Made by a program: the position numbers and the translations under genes. Below the pieces are notes generated by a model, which saw only the letters and a list, made by a program, of their open reading frames with translations, was not told the origin of the DNA and made no database searches. Shown one piece after another: positions 11,251-38,500 of a stretch of 64,000 nt of DNA; within the stretch, counting starts at the first letter, position 1; every line of letters starts with the position of its first letter. This stretch comes from Marisa cornuarietis (Eukaryota; Mollusca; Gastropoda; Architaenioglossa; Ampullariidae), in NCBI GenBank assembly GCA_004794655.1, contig SMMW01000622.1:13024501-13088500 (forward strand), read 5' to 3'.

Positions 11251-11728
11251 CGTGCATAAAAATGAAAAAATTAATAGGAATCCTAATCTGTTTGAAGCTT
11301 GTCACTATTTACACTACTGAAAAACTGAAGGGCTCTATCAGGTGTTCACTCTTTTAAAAGCTAAGCTTGTAAAAGTTCATACTACTTTATCATAGCTATC
11401 CCCCACATGACAAATGTTCAACATATAGATAGAAAATAAGTAGACAAACTCTTTCTTGGTAAACGCAACTTGAAGGCCACAGAAGACAAGAGGCATCGAA
11501 TCTACGGTGGGTAAAATAGCTCCAATTCTTTTGATGCCAATTGCTGTTTACATTTGATACTGTTGCAGTATTGGTGATAGAGATGAGTCATTGCATCTAT
11601 CATTTAAAGCATCTCCCTCCCCATTTTGTCTAGAAAAACTTTTACTCTTCTTACCTCTGTTCAAAACTTATAGTACCAAGTAGCCCCACTTTCCTTAGTT
11701 TTAGTCGGTGATCCGTTTCATACGCAAG

Positions 11729-11798
11729 AAATTTCTCAGGTTTTCCTTTTTTTCCACACTGCTAAATTTCTCAGGTTTTCCTTTTTTTCCACACTGCT
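11729..11798 (+). repeat. Perfect 35-bp tandem duplication
   Basis: The unit beginning AAATTTCTCAGG occurs at 11729-11763 and again, identically, at 11764-11798. The lack of differences points to a recent duplication or an assembly slip. Confidence 0.85.
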
Positions 11799-11947
11799 AA
11801 GCTCAGCTTCTCCCACAGCAGTATTTTTAAGAGTTTTATTCACACATGACTTTAATGAATACTCTGTAATGTAGGATGAGAAAGGGTGAAGATTTACAAG
11901 TGCACTCAGGAACTCTGCTTCAGATGACACTTGACAAGGAAGTAGGC

Positions 11948-12220
11948 CAGGTGTGCCCAACGTACGGCCTGCAGGCCACATCCGGCCCGCTCATCTTAAC
12001 CGGACACAGGGTGATATCACTCCCACGCCACGACAGGGTTGCCATTTCCTTGCGGTACATACAATTTTTAAGAAGCCAAACTTTTCTTGAGACCTCATCT
12101 CTTAAACTTTGGTATATTGCTGCATAATTTCATTTTTAATGTCGGCATGATTCTGGCAAAACTGAGATTTTCTATCATGTCGAGTGCAGCCCTCGGGCGA
12201 GAAAAGGTTGCGCACCACTG
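11948..12220 (+). mobile_element. hAT-type MITE, 273 bp
   Basis: Terminal sequences CAGGTGTGCCCAAC and, inverted, CAGTGGTGCGCAAC. Flanks are AAGTAGGC (11940-11947) and AAGTAGCC (12221-12228), an 8-bp duplication with one difference as expected for hAT. Next to the left end lies CCTGCAGGCC-type GC-rich sequence, near the right end the CCTCGGGCG block. Confidence 0.8.
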
Positions 12221-12736
12221 AAGTAGCCCATAGGCAGGTTTCAGGAATTATGTCCTTGGGAGGCCCATGCAATTCAGACTCCTCTTGCAAAGCTTTTCAC
12301 GCACAGTAAGACATTGACAATCCAAATGTTTTGATCAGATTATTGATTTGTATGCATCTCCATAATTAGGGGTGTTCCTTAAAGGGAAATAACTTGATTT
12401 TTTTTTTGGGGGGGGTGGAGGGTCTTGACAGCACTGTGACCTTTGAAGAAGTCTACTGATCTAGTGAAATGAGCACAGACTAAGAGTAGTGCTTATGGTG
12501 AGAGTGATATTGTGTTTTTTTATGCTTCATCAGCCCAAAACTGAAATATTCATGACCTTTTACGGAATGCTGTCAGCTGATCTACAGCAACAGGATAGTT
12601 TAAGTTTGCCTTGAGTAGATTTAAACAAAACCCAAAATTTACACAACAAATGACGAAGAAAGAATTAACATTCTTATCAAAGGTTGCAAAATGAAGCCAA
12701 GAATAAAGGCTTTCTCAGGTTATGCATAAAAAGTCT

Positions 12737-12742
12737 TTTATT
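12737..12742 (-). promoter_or_regulatory. Possible polyadenylation signal of the DDX5/17 gene
   Basis: AATAAA on the minus strand about 310 bp beyond the candidate stop at 13051. The only support is its position. Confidence 0.3.
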
Positions 12743-13050
12743 AACAACAAACTCTCACTTATCAATTAACTTACAAACTGATGCTTTATACCTCCAAATA
12801 AGGGCAGTCGAAATACTAACACATCCATTCAACCAGGTGCACCCTTCCATTGACTGTTATTGGTGTGAAGACTGAGTAGAGATGGCAGTAATGTAGAAAC
12901 AGATACAGCTGCACAAGAAAAAACATTATCTGCAAGAACTCTGTTCTCCATCTCTTTCTTTGTTGTTTTCACATCAATCATTATTTTCTCTCTCTCTTGA
13001 CTTCCACCACACTCAAAACAATCTTGATCACCAGAGTCTTTGCCACGTCC

Positions 13051-28270
<15,220 letters not shown>

Positions 28271-28336
28271 TCTGCTGTGTTTTCGGCGTGTTTCACATGG
28301 GTTGCGTACATAGCCTTACATGATTTCTAAATTGAA

Positions 28337-28364
28337 GATTTCCTCGAGTTCGGCGGCATAGCAA
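28337..28364 (-). promoter_or_regulatory. Sequence block shared by BECN1 and DDX5/17 5' flanks (helicase copy)
   Basis: Partner of the block at 8207-8234, located about 70 bp upstream of the chosen helicase ATG. On the minus strand a short upstream ORF starts inside it (MPPNSRKSSI, then stop). The BECN1 copy lacks this ATG, so the upstream ORF itself is not the conserved part. Confidence 0.4.
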
Positions 28365-28399
28365 GGGGCCATAAGTGAGCTGAGACTACAGGCAAAATG

Positions 28400-29034
28400 A
28401 GCGCGGAGTGCATTGTGTTTATATGTTACCCGCAGTGTATACAACACCTGTCGTTTTCAGGCAAGGTATAAAATATCTGCGCTGTTACATAATTTTCCTA
28501 GGCATTGCATAAAATGCCTACACATTATAAAGAATGACAAGTACTACTATAGGCCAAGTGTACGTGAAATGCCTTTTGTAATCATTTGTAAACATTGTGA
28601 GTTTCTGCTGTTCAGTCGGTTGCCCCAACCGACAGACAAAACATTCTAGCAAGTCTTTTCACGTGTAAGTACGCGCTACTCATATGCATTATGATATTCT
28701 TGTAGGTGAAGTCGTTAACACTTCTCCGAACATGTCTGTCGATCAGTGTGGAGCACTTAAGCACACATACTGAGTTACATTTGAAGTTTCAAAAAATCTG
28801 AACAAACAAAAATATATTTCTATAAGTTTTTGGCACTACGTGTGATGTAATTTTCATATTATGATGTAATATAATGTTAATATATAATGAAGACATTTCA
28901 GATAACTGAAAAAGTTGTAACACTATATAAGCATTGTGGGATTTACATGGCAGAAGCTAAATGAGTTAACATACACGAAATTAATGGTAAATGATAGTTG
29001 TAAGAATATGGCTTACTTAAAATATGCATAGAGA
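28400..29034. other. Upstream flank of the helicase gene, nothing recognised
   Basis: AT-rich intergenic sequence between the helicase 5' end and the LINE. No ORF of note. Promoter elements other than the shared block at 28337 were not identified. Confidence 0.5.
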
Positions 29035-31630
29035 GACTGAAGAAGGCACTAGACAAGAGACTGAGACCAGGGTTTTGCCAGGATAAGTCATGCATTGACC
29101 CTCTATATCATCATAGAACAGTCTATCGAATGGCAATCCTCCCTTTTTATAACTTTTGTAGATTTTGAGAAGGCCTTCGACAGTGTAGACAGGGACGTCA
29201 TCTGGAGACTGATGAATCACTACGGTATTCCGGCTAAATTAATAAACGTCATCCAGGGATTTACGAAGACTCGAAGACTCGTCCTGCCAAGTTATCCATA
29301 GCAGGAAACTCACTAACCCTTTTGCAATGAAGACTGGCGTAAGTGTCAAGTGGTAACTCTAATGTGGAGGTAACAATCTCCCCAGTTAGGGTCTAGGGTG
29401 GCTTTGTTGACAAGCCTGAGGGCCCTTATGGAAGGGGGCGTATGTGCTAGCATGGAGGTGTTGTTTGGGGTAGATGCACGGATCCGAGGTGTTGCATGAG
29501 GGTAGACGGCCCTAAGTGGTTTCAGCCAGCCGAGCGCGGCCATCGGGCTGGCAGAGATGTCTGGGGACTGGGGAGAGTGGGACCTCAGGGGTCTCGCACG
29601 CCTGTCAGCCGGGACCAAGTAAGTAGGACACAAGGAGGGAGGATTAGGCACCTGTCCATCGCGCCATCTGTAGGCGGAGCAGGGGGACAATAGGAGTGGA
29701 ATCTCCTCTTGTCGGTGTTGGCTACTGTTGATGATATGATGTTGAGTGAGTGATCAATGACATCCCTCGTTGTATGTGTCCGTACGAAAGTGGAGAGTAA
29801 AGTAGGGAAAAGAGAACAGTGCAAGACACTTCTCGGCATGACGTCAGAGTGGAGGGAGCAACCAATCAGCAGCCGAAGCTACTTCAGCTTTCTAACGCCA
29901 GCTTCGCTTCTACCTCGAGACTGAGTCATAAACCAAGAGTGCAAGACTCGGGAGGAAAGACGTTGGGTTAGAGAACCTTGAGGCAAGGGGGCGAGTTAGT
30001 GACAAAGGACTGTCAGGACAGCCTGCTGTTGCCGTGGAAATCAAAGGGCTACATGACTAGGACTTGCACTACATGTGAGAGAGACGTTTGACGCTAATGC
30101 CGTCAGAAGTCGTCGTTTCTCAAGAGAGGAAGAACGTCTATTGGTGGTGTTTGTTCGGATGCTGTACGCGGCATTAGTCATCGAAGACACCACGCGTGGG
30201 CCCTGGATTGGAACAGACCTCGAATCTGTGTCGCCGGGAGAGCAGTCGTAGCTCTCTGACGTGGTAGGTAGATCGAGCGAGGAGGACAACACTTCGAGGA
30301 AAGTCACCAAGTGTCATGACAGTCGGCAGGAGGATTGGTCTCCACCAGCGTGGACTCACTAGAAACAGCTGTAACAGAGCTAAATTGGTGCGCTTGCGAG
30401 AGTGACTGGTAGTTTTAGAGAGAGAGATAACAGCACTGTAACACGGAAGTACGTTTTAGCATGGATAATACTGAGACCCCCGCCCCCCAGACGAGTCTAT
30501 TGATTGTGTGCATTGGTTATATGTTTTGTAGTAAATAAATCTTATTATTATCAGACGTTAAATCACACGTCGTTGAGTCTTGTGTTCGGGGAACAGCAGG
30601 GGTGGGGGCTCGTGAGCCAAGTAGTGAAACTAAGTGATTGACGTGTGGTTATCGTGTGTATGGTTCCCCAGCAAGTTTATGTTGACGTGGGCAGCTAGAG
30701 TTGACCTAACTATTGCCTACGTGCCCGGTTCCCCGGGGCCAGTATTCACGTTCTGGCTGAGAAACCAGGAATACTGTAACAGTAAGACAGAGTTGCATAT
30801 TATCGCTGACAATCCTCCTGATGGTCATAGACTGGATTATGCGTAAGACAAGCCAAGACAACAACACCGGTATCCAGTGGACCTTCACCAAACAGCTAGA
30901 GGACCTGGACTTTGCAGATGACATTAGTCTCCTATCTCATCGGCAACAGCACGCACAAACCAAACTGAGTAAGCTATCAGAGGAAGCAAAGAAGACAGGC
31001 TTAAAGATCAACAGAAAGAAGACCGAAGTGATGAAAATCAACAACAAGCAGGAACTTCCAATCCATCTTCAAGGAGAGAACATCCTGGAAACAGACCGCT
31101 TCACATATCTGGCGAGCATCGTCAGCAAGGACGGTGGAGCGGACGACGACATCAGAGCCGCATAAACAAGGCCAGGCATGCTTTTAACACCCTACACACC
31201 ATCTGGAACTCCCGAGCATTATCCCTCCGCAGTAAGACCCGCATCTTCAACACCAATGTGAAGGCAGTCTTACTGTGTGGCTCTGAAACCTGGAGAGTGA
31301 CAGCAACAAGCTTCAGACCTTTACCAACCGATGCCTTCGCCATATCCTGGGAATAAGATGGTCTGAAAAGATCTCCAACAGCAGCCTGTGGAAAAGAACT
31401 AACCAGAATGACATCAAAAAGCACCAGAGCTGACACCATTGCCAGGCAGACACTTGACTGGAACCCTCAGGGGAAGAGGAGAGTTGGAAGGCCAAAGCAG
31501 ACTTGGAGCAGTAGAGAGCGAGGCAAAGGATGCCGGAACCACATGAGCCCAACTGAGGGGGGCTGCCCAAAACTGGGTCCACTGGCGAGGTGTTGTTGTG
31601 GCCCTATGCTCCTCGAGGAGTAACAATGAA
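29035..31630 (+). mobile_element. Non-LTR retrotransposon (RTE-like), RT to 3' end, interrupted by an LTR
   Basis: Encodes RLRPGFCQDKSCID, then FVDFEKAFDSVDRDVIWRL, and HSRKLTNPFAMKTGV up to 29343. After the LTR insertion the frame resumes with RQSCILS..., LLMVIDWIMRKTS, FADDISLLSH and DRFTYLASIVSKDGG. It ends with TLDWNPQGKRRVGRPKQTW and a GATGATGAT-type tail near 31640. Stops are present in the 3' half, so it is inactive. The antisense fragment at 50190-50540 belongs to the same family. Confidence 0.85.
29344..30781. mobile_element. Solo LTR (or strongly deleted LTR element), 1,438 bp
   Basis: Starts TGTCAAGTGG and ends ACTGTAACA. It is flanked on both sides by GTAAG (29339-29343 and 30782-30786). 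Removing it and one GTAAG rejoins the LINE reading frame at the RT motif KTGVRQ, which proves the insertion limits. TG...CA ends with a 5-bp duplication are typical of LTR elements. It contains AATAAA near 30534. No gag/pol ORF was recognised. Transcription direction is not certain, though the poly(A)-like site suggests plus. Confidence 0.85.
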
Positions 31631-31704
31631 TGAATGATGATGATAAAATATATATTTAATCAAAGTAATTTATTTCACATGCAAATGTGTGTTGACATTT
31701 TCAG

Positions 31705-31888
31705 GTTACCATCAGATCCATCATGGAGGGCCTTGTGGCTAAAAGTTTTAAAAAGGGTTGGTCCTGACAATAAATCTTGGGTACTATCAAAGCGTGAAGT
31801 AATTTTCTCGGATCATTTCGAACTTGAAGATTTCATATCTTCCTGTAATGGCTCATTAAAGCTGCTAAAGGAGGCGACAGTGCATTTT
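31705..31888 (+). pseudogene. Orphan THAP-domain exon (C-terminal half of a THAP zinc finger)
   Basis: THAP domains are C2CH zinc-binding DNA-binding modules in host proteins and P-element-like transposases. This exon reads FRLPSDPSWRALWLKVLKR, then a stretch with SKREVIFSDHFELEDF, then LLKEATVHF: the conserved Pro, Trp, the S-x-H-F core and the final LK..A..F are all recognisable. It is flanked by a good acceptor (ttttcag at 31704) and a donor-like GTACGT at 31889. Odd: the zinc-ligand Cys expected before SDHF (normally I/V-C-S-x-H-F) is Phe. The N-terminal half with the first two cysteines was not found, and LINE copies flank it on both sides. It is probably a decayed or orphaned exon. Confidence 0.6.
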
Positions 31889-31986
31889 GTACGTACATAA
31901 ATCATTCTGTAATTATAGAATGCATTCTGTAACTAAAAAATGCATTCTCTAGCTAGAGAGAGAAAATAGAGAAAATTCTCCTCTTG

Positions 31987-33344
31987 GCGCTCTGGCTCCC
32001 AGTCACGCTTCTGTCTTCGTGTGACCAATGACATTCTTTGTAGTGTCAACTCTGGCAACCTAGTGCTTTTAGTATTACTTGACCTGAGTAGTGCGTTTGA
32101 CACTATCAACCACTGCCTGCTGCTCGAGAGACTGTCGTCGGAAGCTGGTATTGAAGGCGCTGCGCTGCAGTGGATTGACTCCTATCTTGCCAATAGATCT
32201 CGGAGAATGATTGTCGGCTCTGCGAGCTCTGAGGCAGTTCCTCTGGTGTGTGGCGTACCACAGGGATCCGTTCTGGGTCCTTTATTATTTGCTGTATACA
32301 CTTCACAGCTTAGACGTGTAATTGCATGAGTGTTTTCAGATGGGACGTCAGTTCTTTGCGGACGATACACAGATTCTGAACAATTTTTTTCCCCGACCCA
32401 GCAGTGGCTAGGATTGCACTTCAACGACTTGAATCTTGTTGTGTTGCGGTGAAGTCCTGGTTGACCAGGAATCGTCTTAAACTCAACGACAAGACAGAAG
32501 CGTTACTGTGCGGCCACAGGGCCAGACGGGAGCAGATCGGCATTAGTGCCGTGCAGGTCGGTGATGCCTCCATAACCTTTGCTGACTGTGTACGGGACCT
32601 AGGGCTTTTTATTGATGCAGAGCTCTCCATGTGCAACCATATTAGCTCTGTTGTGTCAAAATGCTACTACTTTTTGAGGACTTTAGGTAGATTACGGCCC
32701 ATACTGACTCAGGCTGCTGCAAATTCACTTGCTCTGGCTACTATCATATCGAGATAAGACTACTGCAATATTGAATTGTGGGGTATACCTGCTACGGAGT
32801 TAGATCGACTCCAAAGAGTTCAGAACACAGCCGCCAGGATTGTCACCCGTGCAAAGTCGTCCACTGAGCACATCACCCCTATCCTACAGAGCCAATAAAC
32901 AAGCGTCTCGATTACAAAGTGTTTTTGATTGCTCAGTCCTGCATGTTAAAAACTGCCCCTGACTGCAAGTGGTAGTTCCTCCTTACCACCCGTCACGTGG
33001 CCTGCGCTCTGGCTCCCAGTCACGCTTCTGTTTCCCTGCAGTGGAAGACACAAACAAAAAGCGCACTGGAGCCAGGGCCTTCACAAGCGCTGCACCTAAA
33101 CTGTGGAATGCTCTGCCATCGTCACTGTCCACCGTCACCTCAGCAACTACGTTTCGAAAAAGACTGAAGACTCATTTGTTTGCATAAGACGGACTTCAAC
33201 AACCTAGCACCACTTCTGTCTTTATTATTTTATTTTTTTTTTACTTTTCTGTTGTTTTATTTTTTCTTCTCTTCTGTTTTTGCTGCGCAATGAGCATTCT
33301 TTTGAATGGATACCTGCGCATTATAAATCGACATCATCATCATG
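31987..33344 (+). mobile_element. CR1-like LINE copy with rearranged 5' junction
   Basis: Encodes RT sequence (LLDLSSAFDTINHCLLLERL, then VPLVCGVPQGSVLGPLLF, FADDTQI, LKLNDKTEALLCG, CVRDLGLFID) to the 3' end and a CATCATCATCAT tail at 33332. The first 30 bases (31987-32016, GCGCTCTGGCTCCCAGTC...) repeat sequence from its own 3' region at about 33005-33030, so the 5' junction is rearranged. Same family as 5900-7800. Frameshifts make it inactive. Confidence 0.85.
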
Positions 33345-33640
33345 TCTCCCTGCAGTGGAAGACACAAACAAGAAGCCAGGGTCTTCGGAAACGCTGCGCC
33401 CATGCTGTGGAATGGTCTGCCATCATCACTGTCAACCATCACCTCAGCAACCACGTTTAGGAAAAGACTGATCGAAGACATTTGTTTACTTAAGAAGGAC
33501 TTCAACAACCAAGCACCACTTCTGTCTTTATTATTTTTTTACTTTCCTGTTTTATTTTTTTCTTCTCTTCTGTTTTTTGCTGCGCAGTGAGCATTCTTCT
33601 TAATTGATACCTGTGCATTATAAATCGACATCTTCCTCCT
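33345..33640 (+). mobile_element. Truncated CR1-like 3' end joined to the tail of the previous copy
   Basis: Begins GTCTCCCTGCAGTGG directly after the CAT tail of the preceding copy. It repeats the last part of the LINE (LWNGLPSS-type end and 3' UTR TTTCTTCTCTTCTG), ending near a CTTCCTCCTTCTCC run at 33630. Confidence 0.75.
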
Positions 33641-33789
33641 TCTCCTCCTCATCGAATCCCCCAGCCCCCGCCGCCACCCACAGTTAATCAAAAATTGTAC
33701 TTCACGCTCAATTAGTGGGAAATCACCCATGGTGAAGAACAAATCTATGAAATCTTACCACCCAGTCTACTCTATTTCTTTCTTTGTAA

Positions 33790-33973
33790 AGAAAGAATGA
33801 TATAGCAAGTGACATTTCGCAAGATCCGAAATTTTGTTTTACCAGTGAAATCCATATTCCAAACCAGAATTTATCGAAGGCAAATGTTTGAGCCCAGCCC
33901 TCCCGCTTTGATCAAATGGTTTCATTCGGGTTCACGGCTGCTGGACGCGTGGTGTGTTTGTTCTGTCACCGAG
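33790..33973 (+). other. Candidate 5' non-coding (or leader) exon of GUK1
   Basis: A stretch with higher GC than its surroundings ends in a good donor, ACCGAG|GTAAGC at 33973/33974, 1.5 kb upstream of the GUK1 acceptor at 35515. It is the only promoter-like exon candidate between the repeat block and GUK1. The left limit is arbitrary. Whether it adds coding sequence was not settled. Confidence 0.35.
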
Positions 33974-35515
33974 GTAAGCTCGGTAGATCCTTCTTTCATA
34001 TACGTTCTTAGTTATTTCAGTTGTTAAAGGTTTTTATAAATACTGACTTTCAAAAGACTTTACATACTGAAATAGCTACTTGTCGTATATAGGCCTAGTC
34101 AAATACAATTAAATCTTGAATAGTCGATAAAGATCAGCTTTTAGTGGACTCCCTGACTGTCACAGTAATCGTCGGGGTGTCATTCTTTAGGCTAAAGAGA
34201 AGCGTTCAAGCAAGACGACATACTGAAAATTACTGAAAATTAACACGTCAAGACATGTGGATAGTCGTTTCATGACAGTTATTGTAAAAAGCGATACAGG
34301 TTTTTATTGGGCGAGGGGAAAGGTGTGTGTGAAAATCACAGCTGATCATCATACAATAAAACACGTTTGTGTGTATATGCGAGCATGTGCATTGCATTAA
34401 AAGAATAGAAAAAAATGAAATGCAAGTAAAAGCTAAAGACTTTAAAGGAATGTAGTTCTTAATAGAAAGTTGTATCAACTGTATAGTAAAAATGTTGATG
34501 AATATAGTTTTTGTTTTCATACATTTTTATATGATTATCATCTAGTAAAGTTCTGCTATTCTGCTTAGGCTTACTAGATGCCCATTTCTATGGCAACAAG
34601 CATCAGACCAGTATTGCAGGCCTTTACTTCAGAAGACCAGGAGATGTTCACTAGATCATTATTATAAGGATAACAGTAACAGCAATTGATTGTAAAATTC
34701 TTCTTCTGGAAAGGACATTTTTTTAAAATTTGCTTTGGCCATCTTTGCAAGGCTAGCCCAAAAATAACTTCAGGGCAACGCAATCGACCACCAGCATGTC
34801 ACCATAGCAACTTTCCATGAAATACTAAGCAAAGGATGGCTGCATCATTATCACTTCTTGCTAATGCATCAGTCTCTTACTTCTCTATTGCAAGCTTTGA
34901 TGCAGAGAGCAACTTGCACACTGGAAACAAAGGGAGGGTTTAATTCAGTACTGATCAAGGCTGTTTTATAACTTAATGTTCCTAGTTACAATTATGTTGA
35001 TGATTATTGACTTTTGAAATGTTGGTTTCTGGCTCATTTTGTTAAACATATAAAATTAAAAATGTTATTTTAAAAAGTTGTTTTTGGTGTTAGCACTTCC
35101 TTTATGAAAAGAGTTTTATTTTATCTGTAATTGATATTTTAAAAAAAATTCTCCATCTGGCCCAGTAACTTGAGGGTATAGAATTTGACTGCACATATTT
35201 TATATTGAAAATTATGCTCCTGTATTTTAAAATTAGATAATGGTTGAAACTTCACATAGACTACAAACATAAGTGGCTTGTGGTTAAGAATACTGTCCTA
35301 ATTTTAATTTTGAAATTATAGCATAATTTTGCTTAAAAAAGTTTTAACATCAAGATTTTTATTGCAGATACGTAAGGAACACTTTTTGATAAATATTTTG
35401 ATAGTTTGTTATGATGTTAGCAAAACAGTGTTATAACCAAAGATTTTGACCTTTTGGGTAGCACCAGAAACAAATTGGAAACGATGCAGCAGTTTTGTTT
35501 ATTTATATCTGTCAG
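33974..35515. other. Presumed GUK1 first intron, nothing recognised
   Basis: AT-rich sequence ending in a pyrimidine-rich tract and acceptor (ATCTGTCAG at 35515). The later GUK1 introns are also free of recognisable repeats. Confidence 0.5.
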
Positions 35516-35547
35516 GCACTACCATTGTGCAAAAATCACTTCGAACA

Positions 35548-38500
35548 ATGACATCTGCATTGAGACCAGTTGTGGTCAGTGGGCCTTCAGGAGGTGGTAA
35601 AAGTACACTGTTGAATCGGCTGTTTAAAGAATTTCCTGACTGCTTTGCTTTCAGTGTATCACGTAAGTGGCCCAATTTCTGACCTTATGAAGACAGCTTG
35701 TGAATGTGTAATTGTTCTGGGGAACATATTTTGGGAGAGGGTTGTCTTTGATGCAGCACTGATTTTTTTTTCAAAGAAGAACAGTTAGAGGTAGGAAATG
35801 CAGCTGTGCACACAACATATGTTTTAAGAGTTATCTACCTGTATACTTATCAGGAGAGCAATGAATTAAGGAAAAGTATTGATCCTGCTCAAAATACCTA
35901 TATACTGTAAGAAGAGCAACGAACTAAGGAAACAGAAAGTATTGATCTAGCTGAGTACACTTGCCTTGCCTTCATCATTAGCTTAAAATAAGATGAAGCT
36001 TCTTACACCAGATGGGTTTGTGAGACTGGAAGTATCCATAGAGATTCCTAGTAATGGGATGTTATTACACAATGTAATATCAGTAAATATACCTGTAAAG
36101 TGCACATAATAATGTCATCAAAAATTTAAAAAAATTGCTGACAGTAAGATATAAACTGCTTATTAAAGTGATTGATAAAAATGATTTTAAAATCATCTTG
36201 ATATAATTGATGCAGACACTGAGTCTTTATGTGACAGGAAACTGCATGATACTTTCGTTTTACTATAAATAGATTTGTAATAATTAATACATCAGTTTCC
36301 TGTAGTTTTGCCATTACTCTATAAAATAAATGTCAGCATCACCCCTTGAATATTTATTGTAAACTTGCAACCTCATTACCATTTTTAGATGATTGAGGTC
36401 AGTATTTTATGTGTTCACCATTGTGAAAATAAACTTTGAAAAGACTTTTTAAAAATAATAAGGGTGCAAAAGGATACAAAGATAACTTAGCTGCCCTTGT
36501 AACCCCCCCTCCCTTTACTGCCTTAAGATTCTAAGGCTAGATATAGTAGCATGTTTTTAATTTACACTAGTTCTTATCCTGCCAATCATAAGACATTGGT
36601 TTTTATAAATTAAAAAAATTAACACATGCACGCAGTTACACTGTTTTTATTTACACAGAAACCTGAGCTGATTCTGACATGCCTTTTATCATGCAACATA
36701 ATGAACTGTTATTTGCTGCAACTCATCACTATTTTTTATATTATTTTTCAGATACAACTCGCCAGCCCAGAAAGGGAGAGCAGGATGGGAAAGGTTTGTA
36801 ATCCAAATAACTGAAAAAAAAAAACGTTTTGTGACAGGTAGAAGATTGTTAAAACCTCCCACACTCAATGATCAAGCTCAACAGACATTAATATGATGAC
36901 TGTGTATGTAAAGCCTCTTGATTTAAACATTTTGATCACTGTTTCAATATAAATCTGTTATATTTTATTTATTTAATGATGAATTTTATGAAACTATAGT
37001 GTGTTTGATAATTGAATAAAGTGTCTGTAGTCTTTTACTGCTAATTATTGAATGAAAGGAGTATTAATTGTTTGCTGCTTAGACATTAAAAAAGAAAGCA
37101 CAGTGTGCATATTAATATTTTTTCTTCCAGATTACTACTTTGTAAAGCGAGAAGAATTTGAAGAACGTATCAAAAACAATGGATTTCTTGAACATGCACA
37201 GTTTTCTGGTAATTTGTATGGAACGAGGTATGTACAGAGATTTTATAATATATAGACTGTTTAGCAACTATTTAGCCTACACGTATATATATATATTGAC
37301 TATTTAGTGAAACATGCCAGAATTAAAAGAATGGAGAATTATAATGATTTAACTTATTTTCATTTGATGGTTACTTTAGTACTGTAACTATCATAATAAT
37401 TTTTTCAGAGAAGTTTATATTTTCCTGGTTTCATGTCTGTTGCACGTAATTTACATACATTGATTTCAGTCTTTAATTAGTAACTTTTACCATATTTCAA
37501 GTCTGGAAATACATGTGAATACAAATATATGATGACTGCTTTCAATAAATGTCCCATGTTTGTCTTTGCTTCAGTAAAATGGCAGTTCAGAGCATACAAG
37601 AATCAGGGAAACTTTGCATTCTGGATGTTGAGATCAATGGGGTAAAGAGTATCAAAAAGGCAGGCATGAAACCAGAGCCACGCTTCATCTTTGTGAAACC
37701 ACCAAGTATTGAAAGTTTGGTATGAGAACAAAGTTTGCTGTTAATTATTTTATCGATGTTGTGGTGCTTCTCAGGGGTCAGAGGGGTCAGCCGATTTGTT
37801 CATGTATGAGCCTGCACATGTACATATTTGTTACACTCATAACCTGTCACGATTAGGAGTTAATAAACAACCAACTGAACCTTGAGAACAAGACCTATTG
37901 CACTGAAACAGTACAAAGATGAAACTTTTTTCAAAAGGGGAAAGGGCGTACAAGGCAATATGCAAATGATTAATACACTAAACAGAGTACTAACCCCTCA
38001 TCTTGCTTGTATAGGCCTTAGTTAAGTAACCACTTTTGCCCTGACTAGCAGAAGAAATCTGAGTCCTCAGCCAGCCAACTAACCAATAAATACATAACAA
38101 ATCAAGACAAACTGTGCTGTGGGATATGGTAAGAATTACCAGCTAAGGGTGACATGAAGGAAAGATTCATTTAGCTTTAGCACTACACCTCACATATCTG
38201 GAGTAATGTTCATGTTGCATTGACCTTACCAGAAGTCGTTAATGTTCTATAGTCATTTTCCCATTATATTCAAAGTATTGCTTTTACTCTTATTCTAGTC
38301 TTGGCCTATCCCTTGTCCATCAAGTTCAGTGAGTTTATGTTCATTGGTTATATTTTTTGGAGACTACTAAATGAGCTAAAAGGATTTTCACCCAATCAAT
38401 TATATAAATATTTTTCTTCTGATATTCCAGAAATCTAGACTAGAAGGACGAGGAACTGAGACAGAAGAGAGTTTAAAGAAACGACTGGAAACAGCCCAGG

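Noticed and set aside
29346..30359. Several frames as separate proteins
   Set aside because: They lie inside the LTR defined by the GTAAG duplication and show no gag or pol similarity that I can see.
35446..35547. In-frame upstream extension of GUK1 as coding
   Set aside because: It crosses a strong acceptor at 35515. Only the part after it could be in the mRNA, and the ATG at 35548 fits known enzyme starts.
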